Source: Brachybacterium paraconglomeratum
GTDB taxonomy: Bacteria > Actinomycetota > Actinomycetes > Actinomycetales > Dermabacteraceae
Assembly: GCF_003994255.1 (NCBI RefSeq)
Contig: NZ_ML133865.1
Span: forward strand, 1-43,528
DNA length: 43,528 nucleotides
Direction: 5' to 3'
The translations under genes were made by a program, and so were the position numbers. This document shows, in pieces, positions 26,424 to 34,646 of this stretch. The stretch's first letter is position 1, and every line of letters begins with the position of its first letter. The notes beneath the pieces were generated by a model that was not told the DNA's origin, did not search any database, and saw only the letters and a program-made list of their open reading frames with translations.

Positions 26424-29195
26424 TCACTCGAGCCTCCGCGCAGCGGCGGAGACCGTGTCCTCGGACTGGAAGGACGCGAGAACGGTCACTTCGGTCGTCT
26501 CGAGGACAGAGGGGAGGCCGGGCACACGGATGTTGACGCGCCGTTCCCCCGCGGGCATGTTCCGCTCCATCTCGGCCAGGACGTTCTCGCCGTCCCAGAC
26601 GAAGAGCTTCGCCGCTCCCTTCACCGGGGCATGGACCACTGCCGTGATGCGGTCCTTCTTCCTCTCCACCGACACGATCTCCAGATGAGGGCTGGTGGGG
26701 CTGTGGCCGCCGAGCGGCACACGGTCCCCGGCGCTCTGGATGATCGACAGCGGCGAGTCCACCGACCGAGCTGCGGTCGACGGAAGCACGGCGTCCTTCG
26801 GCTCGGAGCCCGCATCCTCCAGCCCTTCGAGAGAGACCTGCCCCCATCGCCAAGGGTCCGCGCGCACGCCGGCGAACGTGGACCAGCCGACCCGCACCTG
26901 CGCCGCCTGATTCTGGGTGTCGGAGTCGTTGATCAGGACGTTGAAGCCCATGTGGCGAGGATCGATGGCGTCCGGGAGCACGTCGAAGGGGATCTTGACC
27001 TCGAGGTCGTAGCCCGAGTACTCCTCCTCGTTGTCCGCCATGGTCACGGCGACCTCCATGCCCGGCGCGGTCTCCTCGGCGACTCCCTGGTGATTGTCGC
27101 GGTCCCGACCTGCTCCGGGCGGTCCGGTCATCGAGCCCATCGAGGGCATGATCCCGGCGATGAACGTCTCCGCGGTGTTCGCAGCGTTCCCCCGCGGGTC
27201 CACGTAGATCTCCACGGAATCAGTGCGACGCTGACGCTTGTTGTCGTCGACGGGCAGGATGGTGCCCCTCACATCGTCGGTGACGGAGACGAAGACGTAG
27301 AGGTTCTCGTCGTCGAAGGTGAGCCAGCAGTCGCCGCTCACTGACTCCGTGGTGCTGCCTGCAGCGCTGACCGGGTCCCAGATCGTGTCGACGGGGATCG
27401 GCTCGCCGGGGTACTCCTCCTCGTCGCGGACCCCGTCGATCACAGGGGCGGTGGTGGCTGGTTCGATGGCCCGGCTCGGCACGAGGTTCATGGTCGCCGT
27501 CCGCCGGGATCTGAAGCCCTCGGCCTCAGCGAGTAGCTTCACCTGCCAGGCACCCCCGTCCTGCCCGCGGTTCGCGGTCGGGACGGAATCGTCGGTGTTG
27601 GCGATCTCTACGGTGGACTGCATGCTGTCACCGGCGTCGATGGTCGGGACCTCGAGAGTCGAGGGCGTGGCGGAGAAGCCATCGGGGACCGTGATCTCGA
27701 CCGAGCCGTTGTGAGGCCGCGTCGAATAGTTCCTGATGGTGATTCCGAGGTCCCGATTGCGTCCCTGGCCGACCGCGAAGAGCTCCGGCACGAGCGCGTC
27801 GAGATGCTTGAGGTCAAGGTTCTCCGTCCATTCGCGGAACTCGCGAATCTCCTCGAGCGGCTCGATGCTCGCCTCGAGGGCCCCGGCGGCTCGCACCGGT
27901 GCACTGGAGGTGCCGGCCATGCCCTCGGCCTCGATCGACACAGTCGCCTCGAGCCGCGCGGTGGTCCCCGGCTCGACCGATGCGTCGACGGTGACGTCGA
28001 AGGAGACGGAGGTGCTCTCACCGGCGTCGAGAGCCGGCAGGGCTCGAGCATCGCTCGCCGTCCATCCGTTCGGCCCTTGCAGTGTGACGGTCCCTGCGGA
28101 AAGGCCCTCCCCCTGAGGCGCGGTGACGACCACCTTCACGGGGAGCGGGTCGCCGGCGACGAACTCGTAGCGTTCAGGGGAGACCTCCAGGTGGGTCCCC
28201 AGCGGCAGGCCCCCGTCGATCGGCAGGGTGGCGCCGCGCAGGGCGGCGTCGCCGCCGCTCGTAGGATCCACCAGAGGCGTTCGCGTGTGCAGCAGCGTCA
28301 TCCACGTGCTCGCGATCTTCTCCGGATCTGACGGACTGCCCTCGCGCTCGGCCCACCCCTGCGTCTCGTAGGTCCAGATGGCCTCATCCTTGATCGCGGA
28401 CCACCGCTTGCCGTGGGCCTCGCTGGGAGTGCCGTCCCAGCAGCCGAACACGAGGTCGCTCTCGACCGTCGGGACGTAGCCCTCGGCCACGCTGTCGGGA
28501 CCGGTCGTGCCGGTGCCGTTCGCCCCGCTCCGCAAGATGCGCTGCGGTGTCCACGCCGCGAAGCCCTCCTCGAGATGCTCGGGGAACACGGACGGGTCGC
28601 CGGAGCAGAGATACGCCTCGAGGGCGTACATCGCCGCTTGCTGGTGATTGCCGTGGTTGCCCTCGACGGCCGAGGGATTCATGGTCACGATGATCTCCGG
28701 GCGGGTCGCGCGCACCACGCGCACGATGCGGCCCAGCAGCTCCTCCCCGCCCCACACCTCCCGAGAAAGGGGTGCGCTGGCGGTGTAGAAGAAATCGAGG
28801 GCGTCGAGGTTGTAGATGTGCTCGATGCCTGCGAGCCCGACGGCATCTCGCTCCTCCGCCTCGCGGATGAGCCCCAGTGCGGGCCCCTCCTCGAGCCCGA
28901 CGGCGTTTCCGCCGCCCTCGCCGCGCGTCGCAGTGATGACGCCGACTTTCATGTCGTGGAGCTCTCCCCACTGCCCGAGCGCCGCGAGGGTGCTGGCCTC
29001 GTCGTCGGGATGGGCCCCGATGAACAGGATATTGAGCTTCACGGAGTCCGATCCTTCCTCCGCGAGAGCGCGTTCTGCGGGAGTGAGGGTGAGGTTCGTG
29101 CCGGTGAATGCTGCGGCCAGACTGAAAGCGCCTGAGGCCTGCAGCACCCTGCGCCGGGAAGGTCGTGCGGATGACCAGTGACGATGCTGTTCCAT
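26424..29195 (-). CDS. exported PIG-L deacetylase with CBM9-like domain
   Basis: A 923-residue secreted protein. A twin-arginine signal (SRRRVLQASGAFSLAAAF) starts it. Residues ~53-320 form a PIG-L/LmbE deacetylase domain with the zinc motif AHPDDE (61-66) and HGNHQQ (181-186), the same fold as N-acetylglucosaminyl-inositol and GlcNAc-conjugate deacetylases. Two Ig-like beta segments follow (~335-440 and ~480-570). Residues ~584-790 (PVIDGVRDEEEYPGE ... DNLYVFVSV-like 'ENLYVFVSVTDDVRG' ... 'MGFNVLINDSD') look like a CBM9 carbohydrate-binding domain. ATG 29195 has 'ggaaggga' upstream. It probably removes acyl groups from an extracellular sugar conjugate before uptake by the divergent ABC transporter. 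Confidence 0.87.
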   Translation of the reverse strand: MEQHRHWSSARPSRRRVLQASGAFSLAAAFTGTNLTLTPAERALAEEGSDSVKLNILFIGAHPDDEASTLAALGQWGELHDMKVGVITATRGEGGGNAVGLEEGPALGLIREAEERDAVGLAGIEHIYNLDALDFFYTASAPLSREVWGGEELLGRIVRVVRATRPEIIVTMNPSAVEGNHGNHQQAAMYALEAYLCSGDPSVFPEHLEEGFAAWTPQRILRSGANGTGTTGPDSVAEGYVPTVESDLVFGCWDGTPSEAHGKRWSAIKDEAIWTYETQGWAEREGSPSDPEKIASTWMTLLHTRTPLVDPTSGGDAALRGATLPIDGGLPLGTHLEVSPERYEFVAGDPLPVKVVVTAPQGEGLSAGTVTLQGPNGWTASDARALPALDAGESTSVSFDVTVDASVEPGTTARLEATVSIEAEGMAGTSSAPVRAAGALEASIEPLEEIREFREWTENLDLKHLDALVPELFAVGQGRNRDLGITIRNYSTRPHNGSVEITVPDGFSATPSTLEVPTIDAGDSMQSTVEIANTDDSVPTANRGQDGGAWQVKLLAEAEGFRSRRTATMNLVPSRAIEPATTAPVIDGVRDEEEYPGEPIPVDTIWDPVSAAGSTTESVSGDCWLTFDDENLYVFVSVTDDVRGTILPVDDNKRQRRTDSVEIYVDPRGNAANTAETFIAGIMPSMGSMTGPPGAGRDRDNHQGVAEETAPGMEVAVTMADNEEEYSGYDLEVKIPFDVLPDAIDPRHMGFNVLINDSDTQNQAAQVRVGWSTFAGVRADPWRWGQVSLEGLEDAGSEPKDAVLPSTAARSVDSPLSIIQSAGDRVPLGGHSPTSPHLEIVSVERKKDRITAVVHAPVKGAAKLFVWDGENVLAEMERNMPAGERRVNIRVPGLPSVLETTEVTVLASFQSEDTVSAAARRLE

Positions 29196-29206
29196 GGATG
29201 TCCCTT

Positions 29207-29229
29207 CCGAGGTTCAGGCACCACCTCGG
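29207..29229 (-). other. 5'-UTR hairpin before deacetylase gene
   Basis: The arms ccgaggt and acctcgg (7 bp) with a 9-base loop sit in the leader of the deacetylase mRNA, ending beside its ribosome-binding site 'ggaaggga'. It could affect translation or mRNA stability. Confidence 0.4.
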
Positions 29230-29244
29230 CGTGGCGCCCCTCAT

Positions 29245-29265
29245 ACTTCATAGCCTGAAGTAAGC
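29245..29265 (-). promoter_or_regulatory. ROK operator copy 1 (deacetylase promoter)
   Basis: A palindrome TACTTCA-TAGCC-TGAAGTA (29244-29262) extended by 'AGC'. On the minus strand it contains TATGAA, a plausible -10, 18 bases downstream of TTGTTT. It matches the copy at 29366-29386 (inverted orientation) at 18 of 21 positions. Binding of the ROK repressor here would block the deacetylase promoter. Confidence 0.7.
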
Positions 29266-29355
29266 ACCTGAAACAAGTGGTCGACCCCGACGGTCCTCTC
29301 GTCGTCAACCGAGCCCAGTGCGCTTGAGCACCAGAGATCCAGCGGCAAGAGGCTC

Positions 29356-29390
29356 TTGCTCCACAGCTTTCTGCAGGCTATAAAGTAAGC
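29356..29390 (+). promoter_or_regulatory. ROK gene promoter with operator copy 2
   Basis: TTGCTC (29356-29361), a 17-base spacer and TATAAA (29379-29384), six bases before the ATG at 29391, form a likely leaderless promoter. The second operator copy (29366-29386, read on the minus strand) covers the spacer and the -10, so the repressor probably regulates its own operon. Confidence 0.65.
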
Positions 29391-30602
29391 ATGTCGATGG
29401 TGACCCCGCCCGCAGCGAACGGCGCCCAGGGCTCGAAGCGCCTGCAGAGCGTCGTGCGTGCCCTGCTGGAGCACGGGACCATGTCTCGCACAGAGCTCGC
29501 GGCGCTCACCGGATACTCGCAGTCCTCCATGACCGGATCCATCCGCATGCTCATGCGGCTGGGACACGTGATGGAGACCGGCCGCGGCCGATCGACCGGC
29601 GGGCGCCGACGCACGATGCTCGAGTTCGACCGACGGAGCGTCCTGCTCATGCTGATCTCGGTGGACTCCGGCCATCTCGTCGCGCGCCAGGTCGATCTCT
29701 CCGGAACGGTTCATGTGCAGGTGCGTCGACGTCTCGACCCGGAGCGGCCTCTGGCCTCCGTGCTGAACGCCATTGACGCTCTCCAGGGGGCCGCGGAGTC
29801 GCCTTCGACCTGCGCGATCATCTCCTTGCCCGGGGTAGTCTCCGCCGAGGGCGATGTGTCTCTCGCGCCGGCGCTCGGACAGCCCACGGATCGCCGGCTC
29901 CAGGACGTCGTCGCAGAGGCGTCCGGCCTTCACACCATCGGCGAGAACGACGTGAACCTCCTGGCTCTCGGCGAGGCGGTGGGAGGGGCTGCCCAGGACG
30001 TCAAAGATTTCGGATTGATCTTCGTCGGGGACGGCATCGGCGGCGCGCTGGTGCTGGACGGCAGGGTCCACCGCGGCGTGTCGGGCTCGGCCGGCGAGAT
30101 CGGCTTCCTGCCCTGGAACGGGACTCCGAGCAGCGGGGGGAGCGCGTTCGGTCCCCTCGAGTCGAACTGGTCCGTCTCCGCACTGCGCAGCAAAGCAGAA
30201 GACATCGGCATCGATGCAGCCGAGACGAACGTCGTCGAAGCGCTCGAGGGCAGCGACATGCCGGAGGCGCGAGTCCTGCTGGATGCAGCGATGGACGCGT
30301 GGGCCTACGCGGGGATCGTGCTCACCTGCGTCATCAATCCCGGGCGAGTGGTCTTCGCCGGCGGCGCCGTCCACCTCTCCGTGTCATCCCGGGCCGCGCT
30401 GTCGGCCAAGGTCCTCGCAGGGAGCCCCTCGCCCATCGAGGTCTGCTTCGCGGAGCTGGGGGACGGTGCCATCGTCAACGGCGCGATCTCGCATCTGCAG
30501 AGCGCTCCATGGATCTTCCTCCCGGAGGACGAGGAGCACCCTGATCCGCACCGGTCGACGGCAGGGCCCGACAAGGAACCTCCCGAAGAACTGTTGTCCT
30601 GA
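29391..30602 (+). CDS. ROK-family transcriptional repressor
   Basis: A 403-residue NagC/XylR-type ROK protein. The N-terminal winged helix-turn-helix is 'ALLEHGTMSRTELAALTGYS' and 'QSSMTGSIRMLMRLGHVMET'. The ROK sugar-kinase-like domain has 'GLIFVGDGIGGALVLDGRVH' and 'GVSGSAGEIGFLPWN', equivalent to the DGxGxG and GEIGH signature; the usual zinc-binding GHxxxxCxCG cluster is not evident, so the metal site may be lost. It probably senses a sugar ligand. Codon use here is slightly less GC-biased than neighbours. The next gene starts 31 bases later; the divergent deacetylase and its own promoter carry the paired operators. Confidence 0.87.
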   Translation: MSMVTPPAANGAQGSKRLQSVVRALLEHGTMSRTELAALTGYSQSSMTGSIRMLMRLGHVMETGRGRSTGGRRRTMLEFDRRSVLLMLISVDSGHLVARQVDLSGTVHVQVRRRLDPERPLASVLNAIDALQGAAESPSTCAIISLPGVVSAEGDVSLAPALGQPTDRRLQDVVAEASGLHTIGENDVNLLALGEAVGGAAQDVKDFGLIFVGDGIGGALVLDGRVHRGVSGSAGEIGFLPWNGTPSSGGSAFGPLESNWSVSALRSKAEDIGIDAAETNVVEALEGSDMPEARVLLDAAMDAWAYAGIVLTCVINPGRVVFAGGAVHLSVSSRAALSAKVLAGSPSPIEVCFAELGDGAIVNGAISHLQSAPWIFLPEDEEHPDPHRSTAGPDKEPPEELLS

Positions 30603-30633
30603 CCACTGAAAACACCACTCAAAGGAGAGAACG

Positions 30634-31707
30634 ATGTTCAACCGACGTAAGTACCTGCAGGGCACCGCACTGGTCGGCGCGACGGCGGCTCTGGCTGCCT
30701 GCGGATTGGACGGGGGCGGTGGCTCGGGGAGCAGCGAGGGAGGCGGGGAGGGCGGTCCGGTGCCCTTCACCATCTACACCGCTCGCGACAGCGAGCTCGC
30801 AGAGAAGGTCGTCGCAGATTTCGAGGCGGCGAACCCGGAGTGGGAGGGCATGGCGACCGTCCTGACCCTCGGGGCGCAGGAGGCTCTCGAGCGCGTGCGA
30901 GCGGAGAAGTCCAATCCGCAGGGGGACCTGTGGTGGGGCGGCACTCGTCAGCAGCTCTCCCAAGGAGCGGCCGACGGGATCCTGGCGCCGGCGCCGCAGG
31001 AGGTCATCGACGCGGTGCCCGAGGAATACCGGGACCCTGAGGGGCTCTGGGTCGGCGAGATGCTGCTGGCGGAGCTGTTCATGATCAACACCGAGATGAT
31101 CAGCGGTGATGAGGTCCCCGCTGACTGGGACGACCTGCTGGGCTCGGAGTACGCGGGCAACATCGTGATCCGCGATGTCGAGGCCTCCGGGACCATGCGC
31201 GCGATCTACTGCGCCATGATCGATCGTCTCTATGACGACGAGGGCTCCGCCGAGGCCGGATACGAGTGGTTGCGCGGACTCGATGCGAACACCGCCACCT
31301 ACGCCGCGAACCCGACGGACATGTACCAGCGGGTCAGCCGTCAGGAGGCTGCGCTCTCCCTGTGGAATCTGCAGGACATCATGCTGCAGAAGAACGGGGA
31401 TTTCCCGATGTTCGATGCGGTGGTCCCCTCCTCGGGGGCGCCGATGCTGGTCGACGGACTCGCCAAGATCGCCGGTGGCCCTGGCGGTGCCGGAGCGGAT
31501 GCCTTCATCAGCTACCTGATGAGCGTCGAGGTGCAGACGGCCATGGCCGAGGAGCATTTCCAGATCCCCGCCATCGAGCTCGAGGAGGAGCCGCAGTGGC
31601 TCGCCGAGCTCGGGCTCGAGGAGATGGAACTCGACTGGGACCGCATCGCCGAGAACGAGGACGAGTGGATCGGTCACTGGGCCAGCAGCATCAAGGGCAA
31701 GGGCTGA
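30634..31707 (+). CDS. ABC transporter solute-binding lipoprotein (FbpA-like)
   Basis: A 357-residue extracytoplasmic binding protein. The N-terminus NRRKYLQGTALVGATAALAA is a twin-arginine-like signal followed by a lipobox with Cys23. The mature part opens 'PVPFTIYTARDSELAEKVV', typical of the iron(III)/2-aminoethylphosphonate/thiamin cluster-D binding proteins (SBP_bac_6/AfuA-like). It has 'DLWWGGTRQQLSQGAADGIL' and 'SRQEAALSLWNLQDIMLQ', but no obvious iron-chelating tyrosine pair of FbpA, so the ligand could be organic. 'aaaggagag' precedes ATG 30634. It belongs to the ROK-ABC-lyase operon and has a hairpin after its stop. Confidence 0.88.
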   Translation: MFNRRKYLQGTALVGATAALAACGLDGGGGSGSSEGGGEGGPVPFTIYTARDSELAEKVVADFEAANPEWEGMATVLTLGAQEALERVRAEKSNPQGDLWWGGTRQQLSQGAADGILAPAPQEVIDAVPEEYRDPEGLWVGEMLLAELFMINTEMISGDEVPADWDDLLGSEYAGNIVIRDVEASGTMRAIYCAMIDRLYDDEGSAEAGYEWLRGLDANTATYAANPTDMYQRVSRQEAALSLWNLQDIMLQKNGDFPMFDAVVPSSGAPMLVDGLAKIAGGPGGAGADAFISYLMSVEVQTAMAEEHFQIPAIELEEEPQWLAELGLEEMELDWDRIAENEDEWIGHWASSIKGKG

Positions 31708-31724
31708 ACGCTCAGCACTGGAAC

Positions 31725-31760
31725 GGCAGGGGCCAGGCCCGTGCGGGGCGGGCCCCTGCC
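31725..31760 (+). other. intra-operon stem-loop after binding-protein gene
   Basis: The arms ggcaggggcc (31725-31734) and ggcccctgcc (31751-31760), 10 bp with a 16-base loop, lie between the solute-binding and ATPase genes without a T-tract. Such hairpins commonly protect the binding-protein mRNA or partly end transcription so that it is made in excess. Confidence 0.6.
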
Positions 31761-31779
31761 CTCATCTTCGGAGGAACCT

Positions 31780-32871
31780 ATGAACTCAGTCGACCTCGAG
31801 AACGTCACCAAGGTCTACGGCGGCAGCACGCCCTCCGTCGACGACCTCACCCTGACGGTCGGGGACGGTGAATTCTTCACGCTGCTCGGACCGTCGGGCT
31901 GCGGGAAGTCGACCACCCTGCGCATGATCGCGGGTTTCATCAACCCCACTTCGGGACGGATCCGCTTCGGCGAGCGCGACGTCACGAACCTGCCCCCGCA
32001 CCGGCGGGACACCGGCATGGTCTTCCAGAACTACGCGCTGTTCCCCCACATGGACGTCGCCGGGAACGTGGCCTACGGACTCTCGATGCGAGGGGTCGCG
32101 AAGTCCGAGAAGCGCTCTCGCATCGATGAGGCGCTGGCGATGGTGGGGCTGACCGGGTACGCGGACCGCCGCATCGATCAGCTCTCCGGCGGACAGCAGC
32201 AGCGAGTGGCGCTCGCACGAGCCCTGGTGATCCAGCCGTCCGTGCTGCTCCTCGACGAGCCGCTGTCGAACCTGGACGCCAAGCTGCGCGAGGAGACCCG
32301 TGCACAGATCCGCCAGATCCAGCAGCGCGCCCGCACCACGAGCGTCTACGTCACCCACGACCAGTCCGAGGCGATGGCGATGTCCGACCGGATCGCCGTG
32401 ATGAACGCGGGCGTGCTGCATCAGGTCGGGGCGCCTCGGGAGATCTATCGTCGACCTGCGACGAGCTTCGTGGCCCGCTTCATCGGCCGGTCCAACGTGC
32501 TCTCCGGGACCGTCGAGGAGGCCGGGACCGAGCGTCTCTCCGTCCGACTCGACGGGGGCGAGGTGCTTCAGGCGCCGGTGTCGGAGGGGACCCTCTCCGC
32601 ACGGGTCGCCGGGGGTGATGCCGTCGCCCTCTCGGTCCGGCCGGAGACGATGCGCATCGAAGCGGTCCCCGAAGGCAGCGGCACCGTCGTAGGAGGCGTG
32701 CGCGCGACCGTTCGCATGACCGAGTTCACCGGGTCGAGCTGTGTGATCTGGCTGCGGTACGGCGACGAGGATCTGCTGGCGACCATCCCCGACACCGACG
32801 ACCTTCCGGAAGCTGGCGACGAGGTGCTGCTTCGCCCCGACACTGCTCGCACCTGGGTGGTGGCGCCATGA
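31780..32871 (+). CDS. ABC transporter ATPase (FbpC/PotA type)
   Basis: A 363-residue ATP-binding subunit. It has Walker A 'GPSGCGKST', the Q-loop 'MVFQNYALFPHM', signature 'QLSGGQQQRVALARAL', Walker B 'VLLLDEPLSNLD', and the switch His in 'YVTHDQSEAMAMSD'. The C-terminal ~110 residues form a TOBE domain (e.g. 'VALSVRPETMRIEA' and 'RMTEFTGSSCVIWLRYG'). This is the carbohydrate/polyamine/iron importer class. ATG 31780 with 'ggagga' upstream is chosen instead of a longer frame from 31741. Its stop overlaps the permease start (ATGA). Confidence 0.93.
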   Translation: MNSVDLENVTKVYGGSTPSVDDLTLTVGDGEFFTLLGPSGCGKSTTLRMIAGFINPTSGRIRFGERDVTNLPPHRRDTGMVFQNYALFPHMDVAGNVAYGLSMRGVAKSEKRSRIDEALAMVGLTGYADRRIDQLSGGQQQRVALARALVIQPSVLLLDEPLSNLDAKLREETRAQIRQIQQRARTTSVYVTHDQSEAMAMSDRIAVMNAGVLHQVGAPREIYRRPATSFVARFIGRSNVLSGTVEEAGTERLSVRLDGGEVLQAPVSEGTLSARVAGGDAVALSVRPETMRIEAVPEGSGTVVGGVRATVRMTEFTGSSCVIWLRYGDEDLLATIPDTDDLPEAGDEVLLRPDTARTWVVAP

Positions 32872-34634
32872 CGCTCACTGCTCGTCCCGCCGCGGCCACC
32901 GCGCCGAAGCCACGCCGGAATCGCCTGCAACTCACCGCGTCGGACCGCTTCGTCTACGTGCTCGCGATCCCGTTGGTGCTGATCCTGCTCGTCTACATCG
33001 TCTTCCCGATGATCGCGACGGTGTTCACATCGGCCGAGGACGGCGGCGCGGCCTATGCCGACTTCGTCTCCGGGAACTCGCGGCAGGCCCTCGTGCTCTC
33101 CGTGGGGATCTCGCTGGCCTCGGTATTGACCGCAGGCGTGGTCGGCACCGGGCTCGCCGTGCTGCTGACCCGTTTCAGCTTCCCCGGACGTTCCGTGCTG
33201 AAGGTCTTCGCGCTGCTGCCGCTGGCGCTGCCGCCGCTGATCGGCGCGCTCTCGTTCTACTACCTCTATGGCACGAGCGGGATCATCCCTCGCGTGCTGG
33301 CCGAGGTGACCGGCGTCCCCGCGTCGTCCCTGTCCTTCGACGGGATCGCTGGGGTGATGCTCGTGCACACGCTCACGATGTACCCGTACTTCTACCTGTC
33401 CGTGAGCGCAGGGCTCTCCGGGAGCGACGCGTCCCTGGAGGAGGCGGCGATGAACCTCGGAGCGAGCCGCTCGACGATGTGGCGCACCGTGCTCCTCCCG
33501 ATGCTCACCCCTGCGCTGGTCTCCGGCGCGCTCCTGACGTTCATGGTGTCGATGGCGTCCTTCACCGCGCCGCAGTTCTACAACGTCAACACGCTCACCA
33601 TGCGTATCGTCGCGGCCAAGACCTCCGGCGCCTACGATCTCGCGGCGGCGCAGTCCACAGTGCTGTCGGTGGTGTCGATCCTGTTCCTTCTCCTGATGCG
33701 CTGGTATCAGAACCGACGCCTGACCCGCTCGATGTCGAAGGGCACGCCGCAGACGGTCAAGACCGTTCAGGGCATCCTCCCTCAGATCCTCGCCGCGATC
33801 GGCTCCGCCGTGATCGTGCTGGTCCTCGCCGCGCCCGTGGCCGCGATCGTGCTTCTCGCCTTCACCGTGAACGGCACCTGGACCACGCAGATCATCCCGC
33901 CCGAGTACACGCTGCAGAACTTCATCGACATCTTCACCGAGCCGCGCAGTCTGCGGCCGCTGCTGGTGTCCTCCCAGATGTCGGCGGTCGCGATGGCCGC
34001 GTCGATCGTGGTGGGGGTGCTGACCGCCTGGGTGATCGCTCGGTGGAAGGGCAAGGGCGCGGGAGTCCTCGACCTGATGATCATGCTGCCGTGGGCGCTG
34101 CCCGGCACGGTCGTGGGCATCAACATCGTCACCGCGTTCGCGTCCCCGACTCCGTTCAACCTCGGACAGGTGTTCCTCGGGTCACTGTGGATCCTGCCGC
34201 TGGCGTACTTCATCCGCTTCGTGCCGTTGGTCTTCCGCAACGCCGCCGCGTCGCTCGCCCAGATCGATCCCTCCGTGGAGGAGGCCGCGCAGAATCTCGG
34301 TGCCGGACCTCTCCGGACCCTGCGCACGATCACGCTGCCGCTCATGGCGCGCGGTGTGATCGCCGGTGCGCTGCTCGCGTTCGTCCAGGGCTTCGGCGAG
34401 TACGTTGCCTCCGTGGTCATCTACCCGGCCCGCTTCGTGCCGCTCTCGGTGGAGATCTACAACCGTCAGTACGCCAATGATCTGGGCACGGCCTTCGCCT
34501 ACGGCTCGCTCCAGGTGCTCGCCATCCTGATCGTCCTGATCATCTCGGAGGTCCTGGAGAAGCCGGGACGCTTCACTCGCCGTCGTCGTCGCACCGGCGA
34601 CATCGCTGAAACCGCCGCAGCCACCGCTGCGTGA
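32868..34634 (+). CDS. ABC transporter permease, fused two-domain (FbpB type)
   Basis: A 588-residue membrane protein that fuses two permease domains, with about 12 transmembrane helices. Each half carries the EAA loop that docks on the ATPase: 'EEAAMNLGASRSTMWRTVLL' in the first and 'EEAAQNLGAGPLRTLRTITL' in the second. The start overlaps the ATPase stop. This layout is standard for FbpB-like importers of iron(III) or phosphonates, thiamin and similar compounds. With the binding protein and ATPase it makes a complete importer. A short basic tail (RRRRRTGDIAE) ends the protein. Confidence 0.92.
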   Translation: MTLTARPAAATAPKPRRNRLQLTASDRFVYVLAIPLVLILLVYIVFPMIATVFTSAEDGGAAYADFVSGNSRQALVLSVGISLASVLTAGVVGTGLAVLLTRFSFPGRSVLKVFALLPLALPPLIGALSFYYLYGTSGIIPRVLAEVTGVPASSLSFDGIAGVMLVHTLTMYPYFYLSVSAGLSGSDASLEEAAMNLGASRSTMWRTVLLPMLTPALVSGALLTFMVSMASFTAPQFYNVNTLTMRIVAAKTSGAYDLAAAQSTVLSVVSILFLLLMRWYQNRRLTRSMSKGTPQTVKTVQGILPQILAAIGSAVIVLVLAAPVAAIVLLAFTVNGTWTTQIIPPEYTLQNFIDIFTEPRSLRPLLVSSQMSAVAMAASIVVGVLTAWVIARWKGKGAGVLDLMIMLPWALPGTVVGINIVTAFASPTPFNLGQVFLGSLWILPLAYFIRFVPLVFRNAAASLAQIDPSVEEAAQNLGAGPLRTLRTITLPLMARGVIAGALLAFVQGFGEYVASVVIYPARFVPLSVEIYNRQYANDLGTAFAYGSLQVLAILIVLIISEVLEKPGRFTRRRRRTGDIAETAAATAA

Positions 34635-34646
34635 GAGGAGACCCTG

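Noticed and set aside
30634..34634. Firm assignment of the ABC system as an iron importer
   Set aside because: The FbpABC-like layout is shared with importers of phosphonates, thiamin and polyamines, and no iron-binding tyrosine pair was evident.
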